Assembly (NCBI RefSeq): GCF_947502065.1
Contig: NZ_CANMYE010000001.1
Coordinates: 1,488,001-1,552,000 of the forward strand
From: an uncultured Pseudoteredinibacter sp.
GTDB taxonomy: Bacteria; Pseudomonadota; Gammaproteobacteria; Pseudomonadales; Cellvibrionaceae
Direction of reading: 5' to 3'
DNA: 64,000 bases
How positions within the stretch are numbered: position 1 is the first letter of the stretch; each line of letters starts with the position of its first letter. The notes under the pieces are model-generated. The model ran no database searches. It saw nothing but the letters and a program-made list of their open reading frames with translations, and had not been told where the DNA came from. Shown here piece by piece: positions 28,219 to 38,556 of this stretch. The translations under genes and the position numbers were made by a program.

Positions 28219-30377
28219 CTGACACCTGAAACCGGTGCCAATCTAGCTGCCCTCACGCAACGAATTTCATTGTAGTTATAGCATTCGTCCAACGCCTCAA
28301 AGACGGGCTTTAAGCGAAACGGTTCGCCCTTAGATTGGCTTTCGGCTTCCACTTCGTCTAGCGCCTCTTCAATGGCTTGAATATCTTCGGTTTCTAGCTC
28401 TAATACGTCTGCAACACTCAGGGCACCATCAGTGATTAACTGTTCTAGATGTTGGTAAATTGTGCCTTCACTCAAACCTCGCTGGGCAGCGATTGCGGAA
28501 ATTTCCATTCCGGCTTTAAACAGCGTATAGCTTTGGTAAACCGTGTGTTCCCTCTCAGCGTCAGAATCGCCTTCGTCGGCATGCTCTAGCAAACATTCCA
28601 AAAAGGCATCGCCGTACAATTCAAGCTTGCTATCACCTACCCCACTCACATTGGAAAGATCGCCCAAAGTTTTAGGGCTCATCCTGATCATTTCCATCAA
28701 TGTGGCATCATGGAAAATCATATAAGGCGGTACATCTTGCTCCTGAGCTAACTCTTTACGCAAGCCCCGCAAGGCCTCCCAAATAGCTTGCTCACTGTCC
28801 TTAAGAAAGCTCTTGCCAGATCTTGTGGCCCGGGCTTTAGTCGCTTTCGCTTTTAAGGCTTCTTTACGCAAATAGAGAGCTTGCTTGCCCTGCAAAACCG
28901 CTCGACAAGATTCCGCTAAACGCAAGCCCCCAAATGCAGATACATCAACACTCAATAAACCCTGAGCGACAAGCTGGCGAAAGATATTGCGCCACTGGGT
29001 TGCGTTAAATTCTTTACCAATGCCGTAAGTGCTTAAATTTTGATGGGAGAACTGAAAGACTTTCTCTGTCTCCTTGCCCAGTAAAACATCGATAAGGTGA
29101 TTGACTCCAAATCGCTGACCACTACGATATACCGTACTCAGTGCTTTTTGGGCGGCCTCGCTGGCATCCCAAGTTTCTGGTGGCGTAATGCAATTGTCGC
29201 AGTTGCCACAAGGTTCGGGCAAATCTTCGCCAAAGTAGGCCAAAAGAGTTTGACGCCGGCAAGTCGTCAGCTCGCACAAACCCAGCATGGCATCAAGTCG
29301 ATGGCGCTCTTGCATTTTAAACTGCTCAGAACCATTTGAACCTTCGGCCATTTGCCGCAGCTTTATCACATCTTGCAAACCATAGATCATCCAGGCCGTT
29401 GCTTCTTGACCGTCACGGCCAGCACGACCTGTCTCCTGATAGTACGCCTCAACACTTTTAGGTAAATCTAAATGTGCCACAAAACGTACATCCGGTTTAT
29501 CGATACCCATGCCAAAAGCAATGGTGGCAACAATAATAACGTATTCCTCTCGCAGAAAACGGTCTTGATTTTCTTGTCGCAAGCCTTGGCTTAAGCCCGC
29601 ATGATAAGGCAAGGCATCGAAACCCTGCTGCTGCAAAAATTCGGCTATATCTTCAACTTTTTTACGGGACAGGCAATAAACCACCCCAGCCGATTGTGGA
29701 TACTCTTTTTGCAGAAACTGTAACAGCTGACGCTTGCCGTCCTGCTTTTGCTCAATACGATACTGAATATTGCTACGATCAAAGCCGCATATAAAATTAC
29801 GCTGCTGTCGCAACTGAAGACGACTGATAATTTCCGCGCGGGTATTTTCATCAGCTGTCGCAGTAAGCGCAATCCTCGGCACATCAGCGAAGTGACCCAT
29901 CAGCTCAGCGAGATGCAGGTAATCCGCCCTAAAGTCGTGCCCCCACTGGGATACACAATGCGCCTCATCAACGGCAAACAAACCGATATGTAATTGCTCA
30001 AGCAATACAGCAAACGAAGCGGTATTAAAACGCTCTGGGGCGACATACAGCAGATCTATTTCACCCGCCACTAGGCCCTGCTCTACCGCCATAGCCTCTT
30101 GATGGCTAATCGATGAATTGAGAAAGGCAGCGGAGATGCCCAATTGTGCCAGGGCATCCACTTGGTTTTGCATCAATGCAATCAAGGGCGAAATAACAAT
30201 TGTTACTCCAGCTCTTGCTAAAGCAGGTATTTGATAACAGAGGGACTTACCGCCCCCAGTTGGCATTATCACAAGCGCATCTTGCCCCTCAATAACAGTA
30301 TTGATGATATCTTCTTGAGGGTCGCGAAAAGCGTCGTAGCCAAAGCGGTGCTGTAGTATTTCGAGTGCAGAATTCAT
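28215..30377 (-). CDS. recQ: ATP-dependent DNA helicase RecQ with C-terminal HTH extension
   Basis: 3'-5' DNA helicase for recombination and fork repair. The ATG at 30377 gives 720 residues beginning [20 protein letters not shown], as in E. coli RecQ. Walker A is MPTGGGKS (38-45) and the DEAH box is [16 protein letters not shown]. The zinc cysteines lie in CRRQTLL...CGNCDNC, followed by RQC and HRDC domains. About 110 residues beyond the E. coli length carry an HTH_40-like module ([18 protein letters not shown]). A frame open to 30461 has no ribosome binding site. Confidence 0.95.
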   Translation of the reverse strand: MNSALEILQHRFGYDAFRDPQEDIINTVIEGQDALVIMPTGGGKSLCYQIPALARAGVTIVISPLIALMQNQVDALAQLGISAAFLNSSISHQEAMAVEQGLVAGEIDLLYVAPERFNTASFAVLLEQLHIGLFAVDEAHCVSQWGHDFRADYLHLAELMGHFADVPRIALTATADENTRAEIISRLQLRQQRNFICGFDRSNIQYRIEQKQDGKRQLLQFLQKEYPQSAGVVYCLSRKKVEDIAEFLQQQGFDALPYHAGLSQGLRQENQDRFLREEYVIIVATIAFGMGIDKPDVRFVAHLDLPKSVEAYYQETGRAGRDGQEATAWMIYGLQDVIKLRQMAEGSNGSEQFKMQERHRLDAMLGLCELTTCRRQTLLAYFGEDLPEPCGNCDNCITPPETWDASEAAQKALSTVYRSGQRFGVNHLIDVLLGKETEKVFQFSHQNLSTYGIGKEFNATQWRNIFRQLVAQGLLSVDVSAFGGLRLAESCRAVLQGKQALYLRKEALKAKATKARATRSGKSFLKDSEQAIWEALRGLRKELAQEQDVPPYMIFHDATLMEMIRMSPKTLGDLSNVSGVGDSKLELYGDAFLECLLEHADEGDSDAEREHTVYQSYTLFKAGMEISAIAAQRGLSEGTIYQHLEQLITDGALSVADVLELETEDIQAIEEALDEVEAESQSKGEPFRLKPVFEALDECYNYNEIRCVRAARLAPVSGVS

Positions 30378-30604
30378 GAGGCGCAGTATACCTTGCTTGC
30401 CAATGCTATGCTTGGGGCAAAGCCATGAGATTGAAAATGAGCCCAACGACAAAGCGATCACTTTTTGTACTCAAGCGATTTCAAGCTTCGTCTTATTTTA
30501 GGGGCTAGATCAATACTTAGGCGCTTTTTTTGGGTATGATTTACCCATAAAACATATGGCCAAGAATTGGTCTGCTAATTATAAAACCACTAAGGGCTCT
30601 AACC

Positions 30605-30871
30605 ATGCAATACGATATTTTTAAAGAGGTTCTACCGGTCTTTCCTATGGGCCGCTATCTAGTTAACAGCTTTCAGCTGCGCAACCTAATTCAACACGAG
30701 GGCTGCACGGGTGTCGCCACACGTATTTTACATGTTGGCACCATTGGATTAGATAAAGACGATTTATGCGCTCGTTTGGCCAGCGATCAACACCCTAGAC
30801 TGGATGACATTAAAATTACTTGTTTGGATGGTGAGATTATCATCGACAATCCAGATCTAGGCTGCCAGTAA
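30605..30871 (+). CDS. Small hypothetical protein
   Basis: An 88-residue soluble protein with no signal peptide, with strands such as ATRILHVGTIGLDKDDL and DDIKITCLDGEIIIDNPD. AAGGG lies nine bases before the ATG, and a strong terminator follows 40 bases after the stop. Both suggest a free-standing real gene. I do not recognise the family. It is divergent from recQ. Confidence 0.7.
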   Translation: MQYDIFKEVLPVFPMGRYLVNSFQLRNLIQHEGCTGVATRILHVGTIGLDKDDLCARLASDQHPRLDDIKITCLDGEIIIDNPDLGCQ

Positions 30872-30911
30872 TCTGTCATTTGCGCATTAAGCGTAAATTG
30901 ACAAGCCAACA

Positions 30912-30938
30912 AAAAGCAGCCATTGGCTGCTTTTTTGT
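30912..30938 (+). terminator. Rho-independent terminator
   Basis: AAAAGCAGCC-ATT-GGCTGCTTTT with TTTTGTTT following: a ten-pair stem and U-run on the plus strand after the small hypothetical gene. The A-run on the left lets it also serve the minus strand, after the DUF885 gene. Confidence 0.9.
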
Positions 30939-30999
30939 TTATGGCTTATATGCTTCTAAGCCCAATATAAGGCCATTGTAGGAGCTGTGGTTAGCTGTA

Positions 31000-32769
31000 T
31001 TATTTGGCCGCTTGAGCTTCAACCCATTCTTTTATTAAGTCTTCCAATACCGATAGCGGCACAGCGCCATTGGTAAGAATTTTGGTGTGAAACTCGCGCA
31101 AATCGAATTTCTCGCCTAGCGTCTTTTCGGCAAAAGCTCGCAACTCGCGGATTTTTAGTTCGCCCATTTTGTAAGACAAGGCTTGCCCCGGCCAAGTAAT
31201 ATAACGGTCAACTTCGGTAGTGATGTTATGCAAAGACAGAGCGCTGTTATTGGCCATAAAATCAATCGCCTGTTGACGCGTCCAGCCTTTGGCGTGCATA
31301 CCCGTGTCTACCACTAAACGCAATGCTCGCCACATTTCATAGGTTAAACGACCAAAACGCTCGTAAGGGGTTTTATACATACCCATCTCCTCACCCAAAT
31401 ACTCGGCATACAGAGCCCAGCCTTCACCGTAGGGGTGAAAGTAATAGAAGCGGCGAAACTCTGGCAGCTCTCCCATTTCATTTTGGATAGAGATTTGTAA
31501 GTGGTGGCCAGGCACTGCTTCGTGCAATGTTAGAGCTGGCAGCTCGTAAAGAGCACGGCTTTTTAAATCGTAGGTGTTCAAGAAATATTTACCCGAGCGA
31601 GTGCCATCCGCAGCGCCACGCTGGTAATAAGCGGGCGTGACCTTTGGAGCAATTTGATCAGGCACCTTCTCAATCCCGTAGGGCAAACGTGGCAAGTAAG
31701 AAAAATACTCGGGTAACTTGCCGTCCATTTCTTTGGAGATTGCCGCAGCTGTAGCCATATATTCTTTAGCGGTCTTAGGATAAAACTGCGGGTCGGTTCT
31801 TAAAAACTCCAAGAAAGCCTTAAAATCACCTTTAAACTCCACTTCCTCCATGACTTTTTTCATATCGTCACGAATACGCTTCACTTCACTTAAACCAAGC
31901 TTATGAACGGCTTCAGCATCCGTGTCGACAGTCGTGTAGTATTTAACGAAGTGGTCGTAAAGCTCTGCTCCACCCTTCACCGATGAGATACCCACAACTT
32001 TACGACACGCCGGTGCGTACTCCTTTAAGTAAAAGTCCAAATACTCCTGGTATTTAGGCATTACAGAATTACTAATGGCCGCTTTCGCCTTAGCCTGAAG
32101 TTGCCCTTGGAATTTACTGTCTAGTGTCTTAGGTAGATTTTTAAAAGGCTTGTAAAAGTCACTTTCTTCAGCCGGCTTTATGTAACCACGAATGCCCTCT
32201 TCGTACCCCACCAAAGTTTCGCAAGGCTGCGTATTTCCAGTTTTAATGCCCTCTCGCATCAATGCCATGTTTTGATCAGCGTAGGTTTCAAATGCTTTTA
32301 GACGATTAATGTAGCTTTTGAAATCTCCAACATTCTTTAAGCGAACTCGCGGCGCAGAACGAGCAAAGCCATCATGCCAACCTGCATAGGTGGTGAAGGT
32401 ATACATATACCAATTGGACTTTAAGGTTCGACGTTCATGGCGCAACATCCAATCCATTAATTGGTAATTTACCTTTTGCTGATCACTTAGCTTATTAATG
32501 TCGATGCTTTCCAACTGGTTGATCGACTTATCAAACAAACGCTCGAGAGATTGGCGCCCCTTTTCGTCCACTTGAGATAATTTATCGCTATGGCGCATAT
32601 CACCATTCATATTGGCAGCGAGTGGATACTGATCCAAATACGCTTCCCAATAAGCCGCCATAACATCATCTAACTGCTGATTGGCGTTAACGTTAGCTAA
32701 GGCACTTGCTGAGCTCAGCATAGCCACGCAGCATGCGCTAACAGCTGACTTCATAAACGATTTTGTTTG
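31000..32769 (-). CDS. DUF885 family secreted metallopeptidase-like protein
   Basis: Large periplasmic protein of the DUF885 family, which relates to zinc carboxypeptidases. A GTG at 32769 with GGAG seven bases upstream gives 589 residues. An internal ATG at 32754 lacks a good site, and the frame open to 32868 adds membrane-like residues with no ribosome binding site. A signal peptide ends about ASALA-NV. The family zinc motif HEAVPGHH is present, with EGWALYAEYLGEE after it. Substrate is unknown. Confidence 0.85.
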   Translation of the reverse strand, partial: QTKSFMKSAVSACCVAMLSSASALANVNANQQLDDVMAAYWEAYLDQYPLAANMNGDMRHSDKLSQVDEKGRQSLERLFDKSINQLESIDINKLSDQQKVNYQLMDWMLRHERRTLKSNWYMYTFTTYAGWHDGFARSAPRVRLKNVGDFKSYINRLKAFETYADQNMALMREGIKTGNTQPCETLVGYEEGIRGYIKPAEESDFYKPFKNLPKTLDSKFQGQLQAKAKAAISNSVMPKYQEYLDFYLKEYAPACRKVVGISSVKGGAELYDHFVKYYTTVDTDAEAVHKLGLSEVKRIRDDMKKVMEEVEFKGDFKAFLEFLRTDPQFYPKTAKEYMATAAAISKEMDGKLPEYFSYLPRLPYGIEKVPDQIAPKVTPAYYQRGAADGTRSGKYFLNTYDLKSRALYELPALTLHEAVPGHHLQISIQNEMGELPEFRRFYYFHPYGEGWALYAEYLGEEMGMYKTPYERFGRLTYEMWRALRLVVDTGMHAKGWTRQQAIDFMANNSALSLHNITTEVDRYITWPGQALSYKMGELKIRELRAFAEKTLGEKFDLREFHTKILTNGAVPLSVLEDLIKEWVEAQAAK

Positions 32770-32991
32770 CACAACTCTTCTCCAAATAAGGGCGACAGCA
32801 AAGGGGTATTTTAACGAATTTATCAAGCATAGATAGCAAAGTACCAGCAGAACGATTAAACCTAGCAATTAAGGTTGCGCTTGTTAACCCGATAAAGACA
32901 TATGTAAAGGCCCTAGCTGAATAGAAATTAAGCAGCTAACATAGGCGCATTATCGCCTTAGCTATGAATTCACTATTCAAGACGGTTAATT

Positions 32992-33231
32992 ATGGAAAAG
33001 CCCCAAGATTCAGAGAACAAGCAAGACAGCACAACCATGGATAAACCAGGTTTTTTTACGCTCATTGTAAGCACATTCGCCGCCGCCTTTGGCGTGCAAA
33101 CAGACAAAAACCGCGAGCGCGACTTTCAGCACGGTAATATTTACAGCTTTATCGCCGCCGGTATTATTTTTACCGTCTTTTTTGTTCTGGGGACGGTATT
33201 TTTAGTGAAATTTATATTGGCAGGAGATTAA
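32992..33231 (+). CDS. DUF2970 small membrane protein
   Basis: A 79-residue protein. The N-terminal 20 residues are charged (many Asp, Lys, Gln). The family core then runs FFTLIVSTFAAAFGVQTDKNRERDFQ, followed by a C-terminal membrane helix (FIAAGIIFTVFFVLGTVFLVKFIL). DUF2970 proteins are short and widespread in gammaproteobacteria, with no known function. GACGG lies upstream of the ATG, and a strong bidirectional terminator follows. Confidence 0.85.
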   Translation: MEKPQDSENKQDSTTMDKPGFFTLIVSTFAAAFGVQTDKNRERDFQHGNIYSFIAAGIIFTVFFVLGTVFLVKFILAGD

Positions 33232-33272
33232 AAAGCGGCCGCAAAATACGCCAAGCTTTACGCAAAGCACAA

Positions 33273-33310
33273 CCATAAAAAAACTCAGCAATCGCTGAGT
33301 TTTTTTATGG
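33273..33310. terminator. Strong bidirectional intrinsic terminator
   Basis: CCATAAAAAAACTCAGC (33273-33289) and GCTGAGTTTTTTTATGG (33294-33310) form a perfect 17-pair stem with an AATC loop. The A/T halves give a U-run in both directions. It separates the convergent DUF2970 and MarR genes. Confidence 0.93.
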
Positions 33311-33327
33311 TCTTAGCTCGATGACAA

Positions 33328-33786
33328 TTAGTGTGGTTCAACACCTAGCTGCTTTAGCAACACGCGCACCTGACCGTTTAAGGCCACCACATTATCTTGC
33401 CCCAAAGACATGTTGAGACGTCTTTGATGCTCATCAGCCTGCTGATTTAAGGTAAAGATAATACGACTACCTCGAGGGGTTAGGCACAGCTGTACACAAC
33501 GGCGGTCTACACCATCTTGCTTACGCTCTAACAAACCTTTTTTCGCGAGGCGATCGGCTAAGCGAGTTACCGCTGAACGATCAATACCTAAATAATCAGC
33601 CACCTGAGCCGGAGTCTGTGCAATCTGATGGTATAAAACATTCATCACCATCCATTGCGGCCAAGTTACATCCGTATCGGCTAAGTTTCTATTAAAGGAT
33701 TCCTGAAGCTCATGACTTGCTCGGCCTAACCAAAACAAAAAACTGTCATCCAGACGAAATCCATGACTGCTACTTAACGTTTCCAT
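33328..33786 (-). CDS. MarR-family transcriptional regulator
   Basis: A 152-residue winged-helix regulator. Helices around WPQWMVMNVLYHQIAQTPAQVADYLGIDRSAVTRLADRLAKKGLLERK are the MarR DNA-binding core. The wing QDGVDRRCVQLCLTPRG follows, with long dimerisation helices at both ends. No small-molecule ligand can be inferred. It lies just downstream of a 38-residue membrane protein on the same strand; both face away from the sulfite-reductase gene. Confidence 0.88.
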   Translation of the reverse strand: METLSSSHGFRLDDSFLFWLGRASHELQESFNRNLADTDVTWPQWMVMNVLYHQIAQTPAQVADYLGIDRSAVTRLADRLAKKGLLERKQDGVDRRCVQLCLTPRGSRIIFTLNQQADEHQRRLNMSLGQDNVVALNGQVRVLLKQLGVEPH

Positions 33787-33865
33787 AACACACCCTTTTT
33801 GTGATTACGGAGTAGCAGGCCCTATTCCCTTTAAAGCACTCACTCTTCGGTGATTTATTGGACGT

Positions 33866-33982
33866 TTATTGCCCGCTAATCCAAAATATGCAAGTAGCCA
33901 CGAATATTGTTATTAAGGCTACCGCTGCGATTGCATCTGCAGTACTGTCCGCTTGATCTTGTAAGCTTACTTCTTCATTCAT
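33866..33982 (-). CDS. 38-residue single-pass membrane protein
   Basis: A short gene beginning MNEEVSLQDQADSTADAI, with a hydrophobic helix AAVALITIFVATCIFWI and ending SGQ. GGCGGAGC nine bases before the ATG is a strong ribosome binding site. An acidic N-terminus, one helix and no tail suggest an inner-membrane small protein, of the kind often missed in annotation. It lies 79 bases upstream of the MarR gene and divergent from cysI. Function is unknown. Confidence 0.65.
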   Translation of the reverse strand: MNEEVSLQDQADSTADAIAAVALITIFVATCIFWISGQ

Positions 33983-34289
33983 TTTTATTGCTCCGCCTGT
34001 TATAGATTATTCAATGTACGAAGTACTTATATTTGATTGTATCTCTAATGCTTAAGGCTGCAAGGTGATTTTGGCCATATTCTCAATTGTTCTTAACATA
34101 TGAATAGGCAATAGTTTTATATTCTATCGCGAACTGGTATTGTGCCGCTCTACGCGTGAATCTAGGGGTATATTACCGGCAAAATGCGGCGAAAAGATCG
34201 CATCTCCAGCCATTATCCCCAAAGCAATGGAATATTCCCCAAGGAAGTATTCTGAATTTTTATACCATTTGCTTATATGGCCTGAGAAA

Positions 34290-35954
34290 ATGTACATCTA
34301 CGACCAGCACGACCATAGCATTCTTCAACAGCGTGTTGAGCAGTTTCGCCAACAAACTGAACGCTATTTAGCCGGCGATCTCGCCGAAGAAGCCTTTTTG
34401 CCACTGCGTTTGCAAAATGGCCTATATGTCCAGCGGCTCGCCCCCATGCTGCGAGTGAACGTGCCCTACGGCATGATCAACAGCACCCAGCTGCGTCGTG
34501 TGGCTCGTGTCGCTCGTGATTACGATAAGGGCTATGTCCATATCAGTACTCGTCAAAACATCCAGTTTAACTGGCCAGACCTTGCTGATGTGCCGGCGAT
34601 CCTAGCCGAGCTTGCCGAAGTCGAGATGCATGCTACCCAGTCCAGCGGTAACTGTATCCGCAATACCACCGCCGACCAATTTGCCGGTATTGCCGAAGAC
34701 GAGCTATTGGACCCACGACCGTACTGCGAAATTATTCGCCAGTGGTCTACCCTGCACCCTGAGTTTGCCTTCTTGCCTCGTAAGTTCAAGATTGCCGTCA
34801 ATGCAGCTAAAGAAGACCGTGCTGCAAGCCAGGTACACGATATTGGTTTAGATCTATATCAGAATGAAGCGGGCGAGACCGGTTTCAGAGTACGTGTTGG
34901 TGGCGGTCTTGGCCGCACACCACTAATCGGCAGTGTGGTACGTGAGTTCTTACCGGAACAAGAGCTATTAAGCTATCTCGATGCCGTCTTAAGGGTATAC
35001 AACCAAAAGGGACGCCGCGATAACAAATACAAAGCCAGAATCAAAATTCTGGTCAAGGCCATGGGTCCAGGTGCCTTTGCAGAACTGGTTGAAGCCGAGT
35101 GGGAACGCATTCGCGAAGGCTACACTCGCCTAACTCAAGATGAAATAAACCGCGCCAAGAGTTTCTTTACCGAGCCCGCCTACGCCAGTTACGATACCGC
35201 AGCTGTTGAAAACACCTTAACGGAGCTGCGCACCGAGCATAGCGCTTTTGACAAGTGGCTAACTCGCAATGTTCGCCAGCACAAAAAAGCGGATTATGCC
35301 TCTGTAACGCTATCGTTAAAGCCTACAGGCGTAGCACCAGGTGATGTTACCGAGAAACAGCTAGAAATCATTGCTGACCTTGCCGATGAATACAGCTTTG
35401 GCGAAGCTCGCACCACCCATGAGCAAAATATTGTTTTAGGTGATGTTGCCAAAGATAAGCTATTTGACCTCTGGCAAAAGGCCAAAGCCGCCGGCTTTGC
35501 CACCCCGAACATCGGAACCTTAACGGATATAATTTGCTGCCCAGGTGGTGATTACTGCTCCCTGGCCAATGCTAAGTCCATCCCTATTGCCGAGGCCATT
35601 CAGCGTCGCTTTGCCGATATGGATTATTTGTATGATCTTGGCAATTTGGATTTAAATATATCAGGCTGTATGAACGCTTGCGCTCACCACCACGTCGGCC
35701 ACATCGGCATTCTTGGTGTTGATAAGAAAGGCGAAGAGTTTTATCAGGTTCAGCTAGGCGGCAATGCCGGCAACGCTACCAAGCTCGGAAAGGTGCTAGG
35801 CCCAGCTTTTGACGCTGACGAAATCCCAAGCGTATTGGAAAAAATCTTAAATATCTTTGTAGATAACCGCCATGAAGGTGAAGAGTTTCTACAAACCTAT
35901 GAGCGTATCGGAATGGCGCCGTTTAAGGAGCGTGTCTATGCCAAAGATCATTAA
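34290..35954 (+). CDS. cysI: Siroheme nitrite/sulfite reductase (CysI-like hemoprotein)
   Basis: Assimilatory reductase moving six electrons to sulfite (or nitrite) at a siroheme-[4Fe-4S] centre in the cytoplasm. The ATG at 34290 gives 554 residues; upstream in-frame codons to 34140 look non-coding. The cluster cysteines are Cys417 and Cys423 (CCPGGDYC) and Cys460 and Cys464 (CMNAC). GYVHISTRQNIQFNW and GGGLGRTP are sirohaem-binding stretches. It overlaps a DUF934 gene by 17 bases, the usual partner of this CysI type in Pseudomonas-like bacteria. Sulfite is more likely than nitrite. Confidence 0.9.
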   Translation: MYIYDQHDHSILQQRVEQFRQQTERYLAGDLAEEAFLPLRLQNGLYVQRLAPMLRVNVPYGMINSTQLRRVARVARDYDKGYVHISTRQNIQFNWPDLADVPAILAELAEVEMHATQSSGNCIRNTTADQFAGIAEDELLDPRPYCEIIRQWSTLHPEFAFLPRKFKIAVNAAKEDRAASQVHDIGLDLYQNEAGETGFRVRVGGGLGRTPLIGSVVREFLPEQELLSYLDAVLRVYNQKGRRDNKYKARIKILVKAMGPGAFAELVEAEWERIREGYTRLTQDEINRAKSFFTEPAYASYDTAAVENTLTELRTEHSAFDKWLTRNVRQHKKADYASVTLSLKPTGVAPGDVTEKQLEIIADLADEYSFGEARTTHEQNIVLGDVAKDKLFDLWQKAKAAGFATPNIGTLTDIICCPGGDYCSLANAKSIPIAEAIQRRFADMDYLYDLGNLDLNISGCMNACAHHHVGHIGILGVDKKGEEFYQVQLGGNAGNATKLGKVLGPAFDADEIPSVLEKILNIFVDNRHEGEEFLQTYERIGMAPFKERVYAKDH

Positions 35955-36435
35955 AAACGGACAAGTTACTGAAGACAGCTGGCAATTGCTAGCGCTGGGC
36001 GAAGACGCCGAGGTGGCCAAGGCAGACGTACCGGCCGGCCAGTGGATCGTGCCATTACAGCTTTGGTTAGCACAACGCGATCAGCTAAAGTCGCGCTCTG
36101 ATATCGGCGTTCAGATTGGTATTGACGACGATATAGAGCTGCTAGCCGAAGACTATGACAGCCTCCCGCTATTAGCTTTCGACTTTCCAGCATTTATGGA
36201 TGGACGCGGCTTTTCAGCGGCTTTTTTGATTCGTGATCGCTTTGCCTTCAAAGGTGAATTACGCGCAAGCGGAGCCTTTATTCGCGATCAACTTTGCTAT
36301 TTGCAGCGCTGCGGTTTTAACGCCTTTGCACTAAGCGAAGAAGATTTAGAAGCCGCCAAGGATTCTCTAAGCGATTTACAAGAAGCCTATCAGGCTTCTG
36401 CCGATAAAGCGCCCTTGTTCCGTCGCCGCGGCTAA
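35938..36435 (+). CDS. DUF934 protein, sulfite-reductase partner
   Basis: A 165-residue protein beginning MPKIIKNGQVTEDSW. The ATG at 35938 is set by AAGGAG seven bases upstream; a frame open back to 35872 lies wholly inside cysI. The family core LLAFDFPAFMDGRGFSAAFLIRDR and GAFIRDQLCYLQRCGFNAF is clear. DUF934 genes are regularly coupled to CysI-type reductases in cysteine synthesis, and the overlap with cysI supports translational coupling. Biochemical role is not settled. Confidence 0.9.
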   Translation: MPKIIKNGQVTEDSWQLLALGEDAEVAKADVPAGQWIVPLQLWLAQRDQLKSRSDIGVQIGIDDDIELLAEDYDSLPLLAFDFPAFMDGRGFSAAFLIRDRFAFKGELRASGAFIRDQLCYLQRCGFNAFALSEEDLEAAKDSLSDLQEAYQASADKAPLFRRRG

Positions 36436-36954
36436 CCGCTTAGCGACATGAATTAACAGCAAGGCCCTCGATGCCATAGGGTTTTGCTGAACTCCCCTAT
36501 ACCCCCCCCTCGCATTCCTTGCCTATAAAGCAATCACTGCACAGAGCATCACACTCAAACCTTTGGCCAACTTATACATCGCAGCTATCGCCTCAGCATA
36601 GCTACACCTTAAGGCAGAACGAGAATAAATGATGCCAATGAAATTTCCCGCAGGACTGTCTAAAACCAGAATCTTTATTTCAGGTATAGGTTTTGGAGTC
36701 TCAATCGGCATCTCAATCGGTATGCTAATTTCTAATCTATTTGGCGCTTAAGAAGTGTTGGCATAAGCACTAATTTAGACCCGGCTAATGTTAAAATTAT
36801 TGCTCTAAAGAATAGTTTTAGGCACATATTTCATCAAAAATATGGAGCGACTTTATTGTTTTTCTAATTTGATAAAAAAGTACTAAAGAAACTCGGCACT
36901 GCTCCGATAGCGCATTTAAATGACTTGTAAATTATTGCTGCTGGAGCCATAGCC
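36436..36954. other. Intergenic region before the chemoreceptor, with one possible small ORF
   Basis: Contains one candidate 40-residue membrane peptide gene at 36629-36751. The other frames look random. The last 50 bases are AT-rich, and I see no strong promoter or ribosome binding site beyond GGAGCC (36943-36948) at the receptor start. Confidence 0.45.
36629..36751 (+). CDS. Possible 40-residue membrane peptide
   Basis: A reading frame MMPMKFPAGLSKTRIFI followed by SGIGFGVSIGISIGMLISNLFGA. The C-terminal half is a hydrophobic helix with Gly spacing of a glycine-zipper kind, preceded by a basic segment. The ribosome binding site is weak (GAGA eight bases upstream). It may be a real small membrane protein or chance. 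It stands alone between DUF934 and the chemoreceptor. Confidence 0.35.
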   Translation: MMPMKFPAGLSKTRIFISGIGFGVSIGISIGMLISNLFGA

Positions 36955-38514
36955 ATGTCAAGCAGGCAAAGCCGGGGACAGGAAGTTCACTTTAGCGAAG
37001 ATGAAAGAATCATCTCGACCACCGACTTGAACGGTGACATTACCTTTGTTAATGATGTATTTGTTCGCGTCAGCGGTTTCAGCCGTGATGAGCTCTTAGG
37101 ACAGCACCACAATATTATTCGTCACCCCGATATGCCCAAAGAGGCCTTCGCTAATCTATGGGAGCACATTAAGAACGGGCAAGCCTGGGTAGGCGCGGTT
37201 AAAAATCGCTGCAAGAATGGTGATTATTATTGGGTAGACGCCTACGTTAGTCCCATATACCAAAATGGCGAACATATCGGTTATCAATCGGTACGCTCGG
37301 TTCTTTCCGAGCGATTAAAACAGCAAGCTGATGATTTATATCGGGCGATAAACCAAGGCAAATCAGTGAACCTAGTCCCTCAAGGGGCGATATCGACTCA
37401 GCTGATCTGGGGTGGCATCGCCACCCTACTAGTCACCATGCTGTCGATTTTCTTTTTCGACAGTGATATCACAAAAGCCGCCCTAATAGCTACCGGCTTC
37501 AGCGTGTACATTTTGTTTATCCAACAGCGTTTAAAGCTTCTTGGTTTTCTACGTAAAGACAGCCAAAAGCTGGTAAACAACCCATTAGCGCAATATATTT
37601 ACAGCAAAAATATGGGTGATCTCGGCGCAATTTATTTTGCAATGCATAAAACCAAGCTGCAAATAAGAACCGTATTGTATCGACTAAAGGAAATTGCCGA
37701 CAACACATCTGAAGTTATGCATTCCAACAAGGACATATCCACCAGCAATGTTCGAAACATCGCCGAGCAAACGGAAAAAATTGATTCAACCAACCACGAT
37801 ATTGCTGATGTCAGCCAAAGCATCGACAAGTTTTCTATTCGAATTGCAGAAACCTCGCTTGCCAGCGACAACGCCAAAGCCGAAGCCGTCAAAGGCCAGC
37901 AGTTAGTTGAGCATTTAAGTTCTGACATCGAAAATATGGCCAGTAATATCGAAAAAGCAAGCCAAGCCATGACAGGTCTTAAAAACCAAGTTGGCGAGAT
38001 AGATTCAATAGTAAGTCTGATTACTGAGATCGCCGAACAAACCAACTTACTTGCTTTAAATGCCGCTATTGAGGCTGCGCGTGCTGGGCCGAACGGCCGA
38101 GGTTTTGCTGTGGTTGCTGAAGAGGTTCGCACCCTGTCAAATCGAACCCAACAGTCAACCAGTCGAATCAAACAAACGATGGAGCAGATTCAAAAGCAAG
38201 CTCAAGAAACTGCAAGCATAATGGATAAGGGCCAAGACACGGCTTTAGCCGGCCTAGAATACGCCGGCAGGGCCAATCTGGCTTTAAGCAACATCACCGT
38301 ACAAGTAGCCAATATCGCCGACGCCAATGCGCAATTGTCAGAGGCCGCTCAACAGCAAGCAGGCTTAGTTAAAGGCATAAACAGCAGCATCGATGATATA
38401 CAGCAAATAGCCCACCAAACCAACAGCAGCTCGAAGCGGGCTGTAAGCTCTAGCCTAGAACTAGAAAGCTTGGTCAACCAAATGGATTCAGCAGTGAAAG
38501 GGTCGAGCTTTTAA
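36955..38514 (+). CDS. PAS-containing methyl-accepting chemotaxis protein, Aer-like
   Basis: Energy or redox chemoreceptor. The 519-residue protein has an N-terminal PAS domain (about 15-120: [55 protein letters not shown]). Two membrane helices follow (about 149-167 and 172-190) with almost no periplasmic loop. The cytoplasmic signalling domain has [21 protein letters not shown] and [13 protein letters not shown]. This layout, with no periplasmic sensor, is that of Aer. The start is an ATG with GGAGCC upstream. No che genes are nearby. Confidence 0.9.
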   Translation: MSSRQSRGQEVHFSEDERIISTTDLNGDITFVNDVFVRVSGFSRDELLGQHHNIIRHPDMPKEAFANLWEHIKNGQAWVGAVKNRCKNGDYYWVDAYVSPIYQNGEHIGYQSVRSVLSERLKQQADDLYRAINQGKSVNLVPQGAISTQLIWGGIATLLVTMLSIFFFDSDITKAALIATGFSVYILFIQQRLKLLGFLRKDSQKLVNNPLAQYIYSKNMGDLGAIYFAMHKTKLQIRTVLYRLKEIADNTSEVMHSNKDISTSNVRNIAEQTEKIDSTNHDIADVSQSIDKFSIRIAETSLASDNAKAEAVKGQQLVEHLSSDIENMASNIEKASQAMTGLKNQVGEIDSIVSLITEIAEQTNLLALNAAIEAARAGPNGRGFAVVAEEVRTLSNRTQQSTSRIKQTMEQIQKQAQETASIMDKGQDTALAGLEYAGRANLALSNITVQVANIADANAQLSEAAQQQAGLVKGINSSIDDIQQIAHQTNSSSKRAVSSSLELESLVNQMDSAVKGSSF

Positions 38515-38556
38515 GCCTTAGCTCAAATACATCTTAAAAAAGAGTCGTATAAAAAC

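Noticed and set aside
34140..34289. Longer N-terminus for the sulfite reductase
   Set aside because: The first 50 codons have no family similarity and no ribosome binding site; MYIYDQHDHSI at 34290 is the family-like start.
36523..36711. 62-codon minus-strand frame
   Set aside because: It overlaps the more plausible short membrane peptide and has no ribosome binding site.
37632..38171. 179-codon minus-strand frame
   Set aside because: It lies opposite the helical signalling domain of the chemoreceptor; repeats in that helix create long antisense frames.
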